Positions 6,909-14,785 of a DNA stretch of 37,004 bases are shown one piece after another. Position numbers and translations under genes: made by a program. Where the stretch lies: assembly GCA_964548275.1 (NCBI GenBank), contig CAZJQI010000044.1:1-37004 (forward strand), written 5' to 3'. The notes beneath the pieces are model-generated. The model searched no databases, had not been told where the DNA came from, and was given only the letters and a program-made list of their open reading frames with translations. Numbering within the stretch: the first letter of the stretch is position 1; the number at the start of each line of letters is the position of its first letter. The stretch comes from JAUVUV01 sp964548275 (GTDB lineage Bacteria; Gemmatimonadota; Glassbacteria; GWA2-58-10).

Positions 6909-8789
6909 ATGCGGAACTTGTTTTTTATTTCATGCTTTTTCGCCATTGTAAACCTGAGCGTTGGTATCAACAACAGCTATGGAGCACAAGTGAAAAAAGC
7001 ACTCGAGCGAAGTGAAATAGAACCACGTTACAAGTGGTGCCTTGAGGATATTTACACTACAGATAAGGACTGGGAGAAAGATTTCCGGAAAGTCACCGCC
7101 CAGATACCCGAACTCGAATCATACCGCGGGAAGCTTGGTGAATCTGCGGAAAATTTGCTGAATGTATCCAGATTGCAGGATTCGCTCGGGGTGGCTATCG
7201 GTAAGCTCTACGTTTACTCCCATATGAAACGGGATGAAGACACGAGCGAGGATACTTACCAGGCCTTGGCAGACAGGGCTGTTTCGTTGGGCACCAGTTA
7301 TTCGGCAGCCGCCTCGTTTATCGTGCCGGAGATTCTCCAGATCCCGGAGAAGCATCTGTTCGGCTGGATATCCGAAAACGAGGGATTGCAGCTTTACCAA
7401 CATCGCTTCGAGGATATTATCCGCACCAGAGAGCACACTCTGGGTCCGGAGCAGGAAAAGCTCCTGGCCATGGCCTCGGATGTCACCCGCATGCCGCGGA
7501 CGATTTTCAGCATGCTGGACAACGCAGACATTCGCTACCCGAATATCAAGGATGAAAGCGGGGAAGAGGTCGAGTTGACCAAGGCCCGCTACAGCAAGTT
7601 CATGGAGTCCGGCAACCGGGAACTTCGGCGCAGTGCTTTCGAAGCTTTCTACTCTACATATAACCGCTATGAAAACACCCTGGCTGCTCTTCTGTCTGCG
7701 ATTGTCAAGCGGGACCTTTTTTACGCACAGGCACGAAATTACGGTTCAAGCCTTGAGGCCGCGCTGGATGGCGGTAATATCCCGGTAGAGGTCTATGACA
7801 ATGTCATCTCGGCAGTTAACACCAACCTCGAACCACTTCACCGCTATGTCGCTTTGCGTAAGAAGGTAATGGAACTGGACGAGGTCCACCCCTACGATCT
7901 CTACACGCCGCTTTTTCCCGAAATGGCTGAGGAATACGAGTACGACCGGGCCGTTGAACTGGTGAGCAAGTCCCTGGAGTCGATGGGAGAGGAATACCTG
8001 GCAGTGATGAATAAGGGTTTCAGCGGCGGCTGGATCGATGTTTACGAAACCAGGGGCAAGCGCGGCGGAGGATACTCCTGGGGCTCCTACGGCACCCACC
8101 CGTATATTCTGCTCAACTATAACGCTACCCTTCACGAAGTTTTCACAATAGCCCATGAAATAGGCCATGCCCTTCACAGTTATTTTACCTGGGAGAGCCA
8201 GCCGCCGGTTTACGGGAACTACACGATTTTTGTTGCCGAGGTGGCCTCGACCACCAACGAGAACCTTCTGATTGATTACCTGCTGAAAGTAACCGAGGAC
8301 AAAAAGAAACAGCTGAGCCTGTTGGACCATCAAGTGCGCCAGATCCAGGGCACAGTTTATATCCAGGCCCTATTCGCCGAATTCGAGCGGGAGATTCACA
8401 CGCTGGCCGAATCCGGAAACCCACTTACAGCCTCGGGTCTGCGTAAGCTGTGCCGTGAGCTTTACCAGAAATATTTCGGCCCTGAACTCGTGGTCGATGA
8501 AATTTACGAAATCAACTGGGGCAGGATTCCCCACTTTTACAACAATTTTTATGTTTACCAGTATGCCACAGGATTTTCAGCCGCCACTTTTCTGAGCGAG
8601 AGAATGCTCAATCGCGAGCCAGGCGCGCGGGAGAAATACCTCGAATTTCTAAAAAGCGGAAGCAGCGACTACTCGATAAACCTTTTGAAAAAAGCGGGCG
8701 TGGATATGACAAGCCCGGAGCCAATCTTGGCTGTTGCACGCAGATTGAACCGGCTCCTGGACAGGATCGAGGAGCTGCTCGCTGAATAG
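6909..8789 (+). CDS. pepF: Exported oligoendopeptidase F-type peptidase (M3B)
   Basis: A zinc endopeptidase that cuts oligopeptides. The thermolysin-type site H416-E-I-G-H420 with A-L-H-S-Y-F following is the M3 signature, and E444 in F-V-A-E-V-A-S-T is the expected third zinc ligand. Length (626) and the N-terminal Y-K-W-C-L-E-D-I-Y pattern match PepF. Unlike most PepF enzymes, which are cytosolic, this one begins with a hydrophobic leader (NLFFISCFFAIVNLSVGINNSYGA), so it probably acts in the periplasm or outside the cell. ATG 6909 follows CGGAGAT at a good distance. The gene has its own upstream region and about 140 bp of non-coding DNA behind it, so it may be transcribed alone. Family confident; location inferred. 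Confidence 0.93.
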   Translation: MRNLFFISCFFAIVNLSVGINNSYGAQVKKALERSEIEPRYKWCLEDIYTTDKDWEKDFRKVTAQIPELESYRGKLGESAENLLNVSRLQDSLGVAIGKLYVYSHMKRDEDTSEDTYQALADRAVSLGTSYSAAASFIVPEILQIPEKHLFGWISENEGLQLYQHRFEDIIRTREHTLGPEQEKLLAMASDVTRMPRTIFSMLDNADIRYPNIKDESGEEVELTKARYSKFMESGNRELRRSAFEAFYSTYNRYENTLAALLSAIVKRDLFYAQARNYGSSLEAALDGGNIPVEVYDNVISAVNTNLEPLHRYVALRKKVMELDEVHPYDLYTPLFPEMAEEYEYDRAVELVSKSLESMGEEYLAVMNKGFSGGWIDVYETRGKRGGGYSWGSYGTHPYILLNYNATLHEVFTIAHEIGHALHSYFTWESQPPVYGNYTIFVAEVASTTNENLLIDYLLKVTEDKKKQLSLLDHQVRQIQGTVYIQALFAEFEREIHTLAESGNPLTASGLRKLCRELYQKYFGPELVVDEIYEINWGRIPHFYNNFYVYQYATGFSAATFLSERMLNREPGAREKYLEFLKSGSSDYSINLLKKAGVDMTSPEPILAVARRLNRLLDRIEELLAE

Positions 8790-8874
8790 GCGGCTGGCTG
8801 GTTTTGACTCTGGCAACTATTAAAGGTCCTTTGGGCAATTTAAATTTTTTCTTTAAAGAATTATGAATTACTGT

Positions 8875-8914
8875 TTCAGTTCGCCGTTCTGGGGCGAAGA
8901 TTATTTTAACTGAA
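8875..8914 (+). promoter_or_regulatory. Nested stem-loop in the rpiB leader
   Basis: TTCAGTT (8875-8881) pairs with AACTGAA (8908-8914), and inside it CGCC (8882-8885) pairs with GGCG (8893-8896). It ends directly before GGGATC, the purine-rich patch ahead of rpiB, so it could tune translation. It does not match a riboswitch class that I recognise. Confidence 0.3.
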
Positions 8915-8928
8915 GGGATCTAGGCAAG

Positions 8929-9390
8929 ATGACGGAAAAGATACCGATAGGCAGCGACCACGCCGGTTACGAGATGAAAGAGGAAATTGTCGGATACCTG
9001 AAAGAGCTGGGCTACGATCCGGAGGACGTGGGGACCTCAGGGCCGCAGAATGTGGATTATCCCGACTTCGCCGGCCTGGTGGCCGGTATGGTCTCCCGCG
9101 GTGAGCGCAAGCGCGGCATCCTGGTCTGCGGCACAGGGATCGGGATGTCGATTACGGCCAACAAGTTCCCCAATGTCCGTGCCGCGCTGGTGGTAAACGA
9201 GGAGATGGCCCGGTTTGCGCGCACGCACAATGATGCCAATATTCTCGCTCTGGGTGGAAAGATGATTGATAAGGGCCAGGCTCGGGATATTGTTAAAATA
9301 TGGCTCCAGACCGAATTCCAGGGCGGACGCCACTCGAGGCGGCTGGAAAAGATCGCGGAAATCGAGGGCCGTAAAGGCCGTGAATGTTAA
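8929..9390 (+). CDS. rpiB: Ribose-5-phosphate isomerase B
   Basis: Interconverts ribose 5-phosphate and ribulose 5-phosphate in the pentose phosphate pathway (LacAB/RpiB family). The sequence shows the G-S-D-H-A-G-Y start, the V-D-Y-P-D-F segment, the catalytic cysteine C67 in I-L-V-C-G-T-G-I-G-M-S, and R-T-H-N-D-A-N-I-L-A-L-G-G with the family's histidine. Length 153 is normal. It is followed after 35 bp by glyA, an arrangement seen in many bacteria, so the two are probably one transcript. Confidence 0.96.
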   Translation: MTEKIPIGSDHAGYEMKEEIVGYLKELGYDPEDVGTSGPQNVDYPDFAGLVAGMVSRGERKRGILVCGTGIGMSITANKFPNVRAALVVNEEMARFARTHNDANILALGGKMIDKGQARDIVKIWLQTEFQGGRHSRRLEKIAEIEGRKGREC

Positions 9391-9425
9391 CCTCTATTCC
9401 AAAAGAATTCGGTGGGGGATCTTAG

Positions 9426-10676
9426 ATGCAATTACTCCAGAAAACAGATCCAGAAATATACGCTTCCGTGGTGGGAGAAATCGGGCGTCAGTCGGGGACT
9501 CTGGAAATGATTGCCTCGGAGAATTTTTGCAGCCGCGCAGTGCTGGAGGCTCTTGGCTCGCCGCTGACCAACAAGTATGCCGAGGGGTATCCGGGAAGGC
9601 GTTATTACGGTGGCTGCGAGTTCGTGGACCAGGCCGAGGAGCTGGCGCGAAAACGGGCCTGTGAGCTGTTCTCCTGTGCGCATGCCAATGTTCAGCCGCA
9701 CTCCGGTTCCCAGGCCAACATGGCTGTATATATGGCCCTGCTCCAACCGGGGGACACTATACTCGGTATGGATCTTTCTCACGGAGGCCACCTGACCCAC
9801 GGCAGCCCGGTCAATTTCAGCGGGATGCTTTATGATGTTGTGCACTACGGCGTGACCCGGGACACAAACCTGATTGATTACGACAATCTCGAGCGCCTGG
9901 CACGCGAACACAGCCCGAAAATGATTATCGGCGGGGCGAGCGCATATCCGCGGGAGATAGATTTCGCCCGGATGCGCCGGATCGCCGACGAGGTGGGTGC
10001 TTACCTGGTTGTCGATATCGCACATCCAGCTGGCCTGATCGCTGCCGGATACTTCCCTTCACCCGTGCCCTACGCCCATGTGGTGACTAGCACTACTCAC
10101 AAAACCCTGCGTGGTCCACGGGGCGGGCTCATCCTCTGCGGAGAGGATATGGCGAAGCCAATCGATAAGAAGATTTTTCCCGGTACCCAGGGCGGACCGA
10201 TGATGCACGTGATCGCGGCCAAGGCGGTGGCTTTCAAGGAAGCCCTCTCGCCCGAGTTCAAGAGCTATTCCAGGGCCGTGATCGATAACGCGAAAAAACT
10301 CGGCGAGGTTATCTCCGCTGCCGGGTTCAAGCTAGTTTCCGGCGGTACCGACAGCCACCTTCTGCTGGTTGACCTGACAGAAAAAGGAATCACCGGCAAG
10401 GAGGCCGAGGAGGCCCTGGATGCTTGCGGTATCACGGTGAACAAGAACACAGTTCCGTTTGAGACACGCAGCCCGTTTATCACCAGCGGCATCCGTATCG
10501 GCACCGCAGCCCTGACCACCCGCGGAATGGGAACGGCCCAGATGGAAGAGATCGGTGAGATGATCGCCACTGTGCTTGCCAATATAGGCAACGATTCGCT
10601 CTACGTCGGTGTGCGGGAAAAGGTTTCCAGACTTTGTATAGAATTTCCCCTGTATTCAGACCTGGTTAAAAAATAA
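9426..10676 (+). CDS. glyA: Serine hydroxymethyltransferase
   Basis: PLP enzyme that interconverts serine and glycine while charging tetrahydrofolate with a one-carbon unit. Clear landmarks are I-A-S-E-N-F-C-S near the start, the N-K-Y-A-E-G-Y-P-G-R-R-Y-Y-G-G-C block, H-S-G-S-Q-A-N, and the cofactor lysine K226 in T-T-H-K-T-L-R-G-P-R-G-G. Length 416 is typical, and the protein ends cleanly after the conserved C-terminal region. GGGGGAT just upstream of ATG is a strong ribosome site. The 35-bp gap from rpiB is too short for a glycine riboswitch, and none is seen. Confidence 0.97.
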   Translation: MQLLQKTDPEIYASVVGEIGRQSGTLEMIASENFCSRAVLEALGSPLTNKYAEGYPGRRYYGGCEFVDQAEELARKRACELFSCAHANVQPHSGSQANMAVYMALLQPGDTILGMDLSHGGHLTHGSPVNFSGMLYDVVHYGVTRDTNLIDYDNLERLAREHSPKMIIGGASAYPREIDFARMRRIADEVGAYLVVDIAHPAGLIAAGYFPSPVPYAHVVTSTTHKTLRGPRGGLILCGEDMAKPIDKKIFPGTQGGPMMHVIAAKAVAFKEALSPEFKSYSRAVIDNAKKLGEVISAAGFKLVSGGTDSHLLLVDLTEKGITGKEAEEALDACGITVNKNTVPFETRSPFITSGIRIGTAALTTRGMGTAQMEEIGEMIATVLANIGNDSLYVGVREKVSRLCIEFPLYSDLVKK

Positions 10677-10687
10677 AAGAACTGCAA

Positions 10688-10707
10688 GGGCGACACACAC
10701 CTCGCCT
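10688..10707. repeat. Degenerate GGGCGA...TCGCCT palindrome
   Basis: GGGCGA (10688-10693) and TCGCCT (10702-10707) frame a CACACACC centre. Size and layout match the dispersed 20-base palindrome at 1034, here between glyA and the following gene and less well conserved. Confidence 0.5.
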
Positions 10708-10745
10708 GCGAATGAATTTTACTCAGCCATATTAACAGGAAATAT

Positions 10746-12047
10746 ATGGATTTCCCTCAACTACAACCGTTTGTGCAGCATTTTGCACAGAACGAATCAA
10801 TCGGCGATCCGGCTACCTATCTGCGGGAAAGGATTTCCCTCAGCGGTCTTTTCGAAAAAATCCGGCCGGGGCAGCGTGTGGCCCTGGCTGTGGGCAGCAG
10901 GGGGATCAAGAACCTGGTTGCCATGGTTCGGACTATGGTCGAGGCTGTGGCCGAGCGCGGTGCGCATTCCTTTATTATTCCTTCCATGGGTTCCCACGGA
11001 GGAGCGACAGCCCGGGGGCAGAAAGAAATTCTTCATGCGTTTGGATTAAGCGAGAAATCCTGTGGTGCTCCGATCGTTTCCTCGATGGAGGTGGTGGATC
11101 TCGGGCAGGGAACGCAGGAGGGGGCCCGCCTGTTGGTTTCCGCCGACGCCCTGAATGCTGACTGGGTCATCCCGCTGGCCAGGATCAAAGCGCATACCGC
11201 ATTTCAGGGATCGGTCGAGTCTGGCCTGTTGAAAATGCTGGTGGTGGGCCTGGGAAAGGAGCAAGGGGCACGCTCATTCCATCTCTATTCCCTGCGGTCG
11301 CCTTTTCCCGGATACATGATCGAGCTTGCCAACGGCCTTATGGCGTATCTCAAGATAGCCGCAGGCGTGGCTGTGCTCGAGGATGCTCACGCCTGGACGA
11401 TCCGCCTCGAGCTGGTGGGGCCTGAGGATTTCCAACGGACAGACAGTGAATTACTCGCCCTTTGCAAGAAACTTTCGCCCAGGCTTCCTTTCCAGGAGGC
11501 GGATGTGCTGATCGTGGAACAGATGGGCAAGGATATCAGCGGGGCGGGGCTTGATACGACCGTTATCGGCAGGAGCAGGCACCCGGTTCGGCCCGAACCG
11601 GAAATTCCGAGGATCAGGCGGATCTGGGTGCGCTCTCTGACCCCGGACAGCCACGGCAATGCAAAAGGTATCGGCCTGGCTGATTTCGTCTCAGTGCCGC
11701 TGATAGAAGAAATGGACCCGGGGGTGACAGTTACGAACTCTCTGACCGCCCTCGTTCCAGAGCACGCTTTCGTTCCCCCGGTACTTGAACCGGAAAGAAA
11801 GATTCTCACCGAAGCATTCCACTCCTCAGGTGTTGTGGTGCCGAAAGAAGCCAAACTGGCCTGGATCAAGGATACGTCCAGCCTCGGGCGACTGCTGGTA
11901 AGCCCTGCGCTCGAAGCCACTCTGAGCGCACTTGCAAAACCGCATCCAGAGGGAAGGGCAGTCCCGTTCCTTTTCGATGATGCGGGAAACCTTGTCTCAT
12001 TCGAGCAGCACTGGCTGAAAGCTACCGGCGTGCCTGATACCGGTTAG
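10746..12047 (+). CDS. LarA-type (Lar_N / DUF2088) protein
   Basis: Related to the N-terminal domain of the nickel-pincer lactate racemase LarA, a family that now includes other racemases and epimerases. The sequence shows a Rossmann-like start (R-V-A-L-A-V-G-S-R-G-I), I-P-S-M-G-S-H-G-G-A-T, and the central I-K-A-H-T-A-F-Q-G-S-V-E-S-G-L-L-K-M-L-V-V-G-L-G-K block. H84, H150 and K163 are in places where LarA has cofactor and catalytic residues, but I could not align them structurally. No larB, larC or larE, needed to make the pincer cofactor, is in this window. AGGA precedes ATG 10746. It lies 69 bp after glyA and before a strong terminator, so it is probably the last gene of the rpiB-glyA unit. 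Exact reaction unknown. Confidence 0.78.
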   Translation: MDFPQLQPFVQHFAQNESIGDPATYLRERISLSGLFEKIRPGQRVALAVGSRGIKNLVAMVRTMVEAVAERGAHSFIIPSMGSHGGATARGQKEILHAFGLSEKSCGAPIVSSMEVVDLGQGTQEGARLLVSADALNADWVIPLARIKAHTAFQGSVESGLLKMLVVGLGKEQGARSFHLYSLRSPFPGYMIELANGLMAYLKIAAGVAVLEDAHAWTIRLELVGPEDFQRTDSELLALCKKLSPRLPFQEADVLIVEQMGKDISGAGLDTTVIGRSRHPVRPEPEIPRIRRIWVRSLTPDSHGNAKGIGLADFVSVPLIEEMDPGVTVTNSLTALVPEHAFVPPVLEPERKILTEAFHSSGVVVPKEAKLAWIKDTSSLGRLLVSPALEATLSALAKPHPEGRAVPFLFDDAGNLVSFEQHWLKATGVPDTG

Positions 12048-12099
12048 GCTGCACTGAAAACTATATTCGCCACATTTTATTTCGACTCCTGTAATTATG

Positions 12100-12126
12100 C
12101 GCCGGCTGGCACCGGCGTTTTTCTTT
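12100..12126 (+). terminator. Rho-independent terminator of the rpiB-glyA-lar unit
   Basis: CGCCGG (12100-12105) pairs with CCGGCG (12112-12117) around a six-base loop and is followed at once by TTTTTCTTT. It lies about 50 bases after the stop codon. Confidence 0.88.
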
Positions 12127-12204
12127 ATAATATAAGTCAATAGTGTCCGTTTAATTTTCATCTCTTTTCAGCTATGAACTTCCAGGCTCTTAAATCCTTA
12201 TTTA

Positions 12205-12232
12205 CCCACTTTTGCTGGCGATCAAAAGTGGG
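12205..12232. repeat. Perfect 10-bp inverted repeat
   Basis: CCCACTTTTG and CAAAAGTGGG are separated by eight bases. There is no T-run and no gene within 500 bases on the right, so it is more likely part of a decayed repeat element than a terminator. Confidence 0.65.
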
Positions 12233-12591
12233 CAAAACAAACGTGCCGTTTGATCACAGTGTTTTATCCGCGAGCTAGTATCGGCTGAGTTTGTAAAATG
12301 GTCAATCGCGCCTGCGATTAAACCGTAGGTTTGTGCGGGCCGCAACTCGCCAATGCTTGAAGATGTTCCAACATCCGGCATGCCTTTCGTGTTCAGGGCG
12401 TGCCCTGAGCACGAGGCGACCTCCCAAGCCAGCGAAGTAAAAGAGACGGATTCAGAATTAACTTTTGTTTCTTTTAGTTATAAAAGAAATGGTTTTGCTT
12501 CTTTTGCCACCAAAAGAAGAATAAAATTATCTTTATAAAAATACAGCGAACTATCCTTCTTGCAACAAGTTAAAGCATATTTTCAATGCAG

Positions 12592-12613
12592 GGGCGCACC
12601 CGCGTGTGTGCCC
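12592..12613. repeat. GGGCGCAC...GTGTGCCC hairpin, palindrome family
   Basis: The arms GGGCGCAC (12592-12599) and GTGTGCCC (12606-12613) pair with one G-T. It belongs to the same class as the copy at 1034 but is 22 bases long. Confidence 0.6.
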
Positions 12614-12640
12614 ATTGACTAGATAGATATTTCAACCGCC

Positions 12641-12662
12641 GGGCGGATACATGGATCCGCCC
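12641..12662. repeat. GGGCGGAT...ATCCGCCC hairpin, palindrome family
   Basis: Perfect eight-base arms (12641-12648 and 12655-12662) around ACATGG. It is 27 bases after the preceding copy and has the same CATG-bearing centre as the 1034 palindrome. Confidence 0.75.
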
Positions 12663-12808
12663 CTACGGGATTTGATTAAATTTATGAATAAACCGGATTA
12701 GAATTGTGTAGTTCAAAAGGAAAGCTTTCGACGTGTTGAAAGAAAAAGGATCAGGAATGTTGATTAAAACAACGGGGAGAGATATTTTCAAGGAGGTTGA
12801 ACCCGGCC

Positions 12809-13036
12809 TCAGGCAGGCTGTTTCTGGGCAGGCTTTTGTTTCTGGCTCTCGGATTTAGATCTTTCCTCAGCCTGCTCTTCCTTTTCGCCTTTCCTGGTTT
12901 TCCTGCGTTTGAGAGTTGGTTCATAAAAAAAGATATACCAGATTCCAGCATATGCAGTGGCGATCAAGATGCAGAAAACAGCGAAACCAGAGGTAGTGGA
13001 TATAGTTTGTAAAAAGTTGGGAACCGTTTCAGCCAT
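12809..13036 (-). CDS. Small single-pass membrane protein
   Basis: A 75-residue frame with one convincing transmembrane helix (about residues 17-38, GFAVFCILIATAYAGIWYIFFY) and a highly charged Lys/Glu/Gln tail rich in KQKP. This shape recalls small CcmD- or FeoB-associated-type helpers and other accessory subunits, but there is no sequence motif that names it. There is no clear Shine-Dalgarno before ATG 13036. A promoter-like pair lies about 145 bases upstream on the same strand. It could be a real small gene or a chance frame; the helix plus basic tail topology favours a gene. Confidence 0.5.
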   Translation of the reverse strand: MAETVPNFLQTISTTSGFAVFCILIATAYAGIWYIFFYEPTLKRRKTRKGEKEEQAEERSKSESQKQKPAQKQPA

Positions 13037-13178
13037 AGCTTTTTGAAGTATTTATTGATTCTCTTGTTTTAGTAGATTCAAGGGCCTTAAAGCTGAATCA
13101 CTTGGCACAAGAACCTGTCTCAATCGGTAATCCGCATTTCAACTTTGAGAATCACCGCCTGGTCAAACAAGCTAAATT

Positions 13179-13207
13179 ATAATAATCTGTTGCTGGGGAA
13201 GAATCAA
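13179..13207 (-). promoter_or_regulatory. Candidate promoter for the small membrane protein
   Basis: On the minus strand TTGATT (13207-13202), 17 bases and TATTAT (13184-13179) fit a sigma-70 site. The predicted start leaves a leader of about 135 bases before ATG 13036. Confidence 0.35.
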
Positions 13208-13219
13208 GCGCCCGTATCT

Positions 13220-14338
13220 TTAATATCGAGTACATCTGCCTAAAAATTGAATAAAAATATCCAGATATGGTTGATAATACTTCCCGATCAACTTTTTTTT
13301 CATCAGGGTCAATGCATTAAACGGCTTAAAGGCGTTTCTGTATTCCCGCTTTGTGGTAAGCGCATCAAATCCGTCGCTGATACAGACTGTTCGGGCAAAT
13401 GGAGTAATCTGCTGGTAGCTGATACCATGCGGATATCCGCCGCCGTTCCATTTTTCATGATGATGCAGAATTATATCCAGAGAATCTTCGGGCAGACCGG
13501 CATCTCTGACAAGTTCTTGCCCGTAGAGCGGGTGTTTCTTAATTTCCTCGAATTCTTCCGGGCTAAGAGGGGTTTTCTTGATCCTAATTTCGGGATCGAC
13601 CAGAATTTTTCCGATATCATGCAGGATAGTTCCGACAAAGAGGTTTTTTAATCGCTCTTGGCCAAAATCATACATCTTCTTCTTCCTCAACTCGCAAGCC
13701 AGGATACCCGAATAAAGGCTCACATGCACGGAATGGGTATATACCTGATAATCGCTGCCGATGAGTTCATTTATGAGCAGGCTTACTGCCTCGTTTTCCT
13801 GGAGGAGCAGGTCCATGAAAGAGAGAAAGTTGTGCCCGACATTCTTGATAACTTCAAAATCGTCCTCAGCCAAAAGGCCATTGTCAAAGAAGTTTTTCAT
13901 TACCTGACTAGCGCAGTGCACTGTCAATTCGATTTTTTCCTGTAATCTCAACTCATAGTTGTTCAATATATCCGATTCATACTGAGTTGTCATCAACTGA
14001 AGGGCCACATTGCCGGTGGGCTTGGATTTGCCTGAAATGCTGACCTTGGCTGAAATTTGTGACAGCTTGTACATGTCGCTTTGAAGAACGTACAAGTTAT
14101 TCGGCATTTCCTTGTTCAGCGGTGTGCCTTTTTTATGAATAAGAACGTAGTATTCGCCATTCTTGAGAATTGCTTTTTTGAAAAGATCGTAATTGGCGAG
14201 TTGTTGGGGGGTGATTCCGGGATTTACCCGTAAATATTCCTTGTTTGAAGAGGATGGCTGCCTGATTTTTTCAAGTCCATTTTTCTCTTTATCCATTGCT
14301 TTTACCCGGTATCCTGAATTGGACCTTTTCATTGACAT
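13220..14338 (-). CDS. HD-GYP domain protein (likely c-di-GMP phosphodiesterase)
   Basis: HD-GYP proteins hydrolyse cyclic di-GMP and lower its level in the cell. The C-terminal half shows the family's metal site and signature: H202 and H205 in Y-T-H-S-V-H-V-S-L-Y-S, H240-D241-I-G-K, H-H-H-E (292-295), N-G-G-G-Y-P (298-303), and S-D-G-F-D-A-L-T-T-K-R-E-Y-R. Residues about 35-190 are a helical region without a recognised sensor; no transmembrane helix is seen, so it is probably cytosolic. Starts at ATG 14338, 14332 and 14296 are all possible and none has a clear ribosome site. The GYP triad is intact, which suggests an active enzyme. No diguanylate cyclase is nearby. Confidence 0.92.
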   Translation of the reverse strand: MSMKRSNSGYRVKAMDKEKNGLEKIRQPSSSNKEYLRVNPGITPQQLANYDLFKKAILKNGEYYVLIHKKGTPLNKEMPNNLYVLQSDMYKLSQISAKVSISGKSKPTGNVALQLMTTQYESDILNNYELRLQEKIELTVHCASQVMKNFFDNGLLAEDDFEVIKNVGHNFLSFMDLLLQENEAVSLLINELIGSDYQVYTHSVHVSLYSGILACELRKKKMYDFGQERLKNLFVGTILHDIGKILVDPEIRIKKTPLSPEEFEEIKKHPLYGQELVRDAGLPEDSLDIILHHHEKWNGGGYPHGISYQQITPFARTVCISDGFDALTTKREYRNAFKPFNALTLMKKKLIGKYYQPYLDIFIQFLGRCTRY

Positions 14339-14465
14339 TAGTATATACCAGAAAAGTAATCAATTTGATATATATATGTAGAGCCGGGCAATGTCAATAA
14401 AAAATGCTAACATATAGAACAGAGATAACGTTGCAGGATATGCGTGTTTAATCGAAAAGAATTCC

Positions 14466-14482
14466 CCGAAGCTCTGCTTCGG
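14466..14482. repeat. Hairpin with GCTCTGC core
   Basis: CCGAAGC (14466-14472), loop TCT, GCTTCGG (14476-14482). The stem is perfect. It shares the loop and closing base pairs with the hairpin at 14765. Confidence 0.6.
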
Positions 14483-14622
14483 TGTAAATTGCTTGATGGT
14501 TTTATCCTTGTTTTCATAGAGTTGCCGCTTGACACATACAATATTTATTCTCATCCTTCACAATTCGGAAAGAAGGGATTTAAACCTGGTGATCTTATTT
14601 CAGATCGTGCTTGAAAGCCACC

Positions 14623-14673
14623 ATTCCCCCCTATCAAGGGGGTACATTCCAAATTCCCCCCTATCAAGGGGGG
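14623..14673. repeat. Direct repeat of a C-run/G-run module
   Basis: ATTCCCCCCTATCAAGGGGG occurs at 14623-14642 and again from 14653, 30 bases apart, the second copy with one more G. Each copy is itself an imperfect C6-TATCAA-G5/6 palindrome, and a further G-run (GGGGGG) follows near 14680. This kind of dispersed module is common in environmental bacterial intergenic DNA. Confidence 0.7.
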
Positions 14674-14764
14674 AGACAGGGGGGTGTTATGTTATACAGT
14701 TGGGATTTGGTACCCGAAATCGGGATCACGGATTTCAGGGATTCATACACGGATCACACTGATA

Positions 14765-14785
14765 CCTCGCGGCTCTGCCGCGAGG
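14765..14785. repeat. Nine-bp hairpin with GCTCTGC core
   Basis: CCTCGCGGC (14765-14773), loop TCT, GCCGCGAGG (14777-14785), a perfect nine-base stem. No T-run follows on either strand. Confidence 0.65.

Larger units (their letters stand above)
12118..12808. other. Gene-poor intergenic stretch with several inverted repeats
   Basis: About 690 bases without a convincing gene. It holds a perfect 10-base inverted repeat CCCACTTTTG (12205-12214) / CAAAAGTGGG (12223-12232), two A/T hairpins near 12470-12520 (TTTCTTTTA/TAAAAGAAA and TTCTTTTG/CAAAAGAA), and two members of the GGGCG palindrome family at 12592 and 12641. An open frame at 12353-12538 is compositionally odd and runs through the hairpins, so I do not call it a gene. 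Confidence 0.6.

Noticed and set aside
9391..9425. Glycine or tetrahydrofolate riboswitch before glyA
   Set aside because: The gap from rpiB is only 35 bases and shows no such fold.
12353..12538. Open frame of 61 codons in the gene-poor stretch
   Set aside because: It runs through the two A/T hairpins, has a repeat-like protein end (Ser/Phe/Lys-rich) and no ribosome site.
14529..14762. 77-codon frame with NSPLSRGETGG-type sequence
   Set aside because: It is the translation of the direct C-run/G-run repeat, not a conserved protein.
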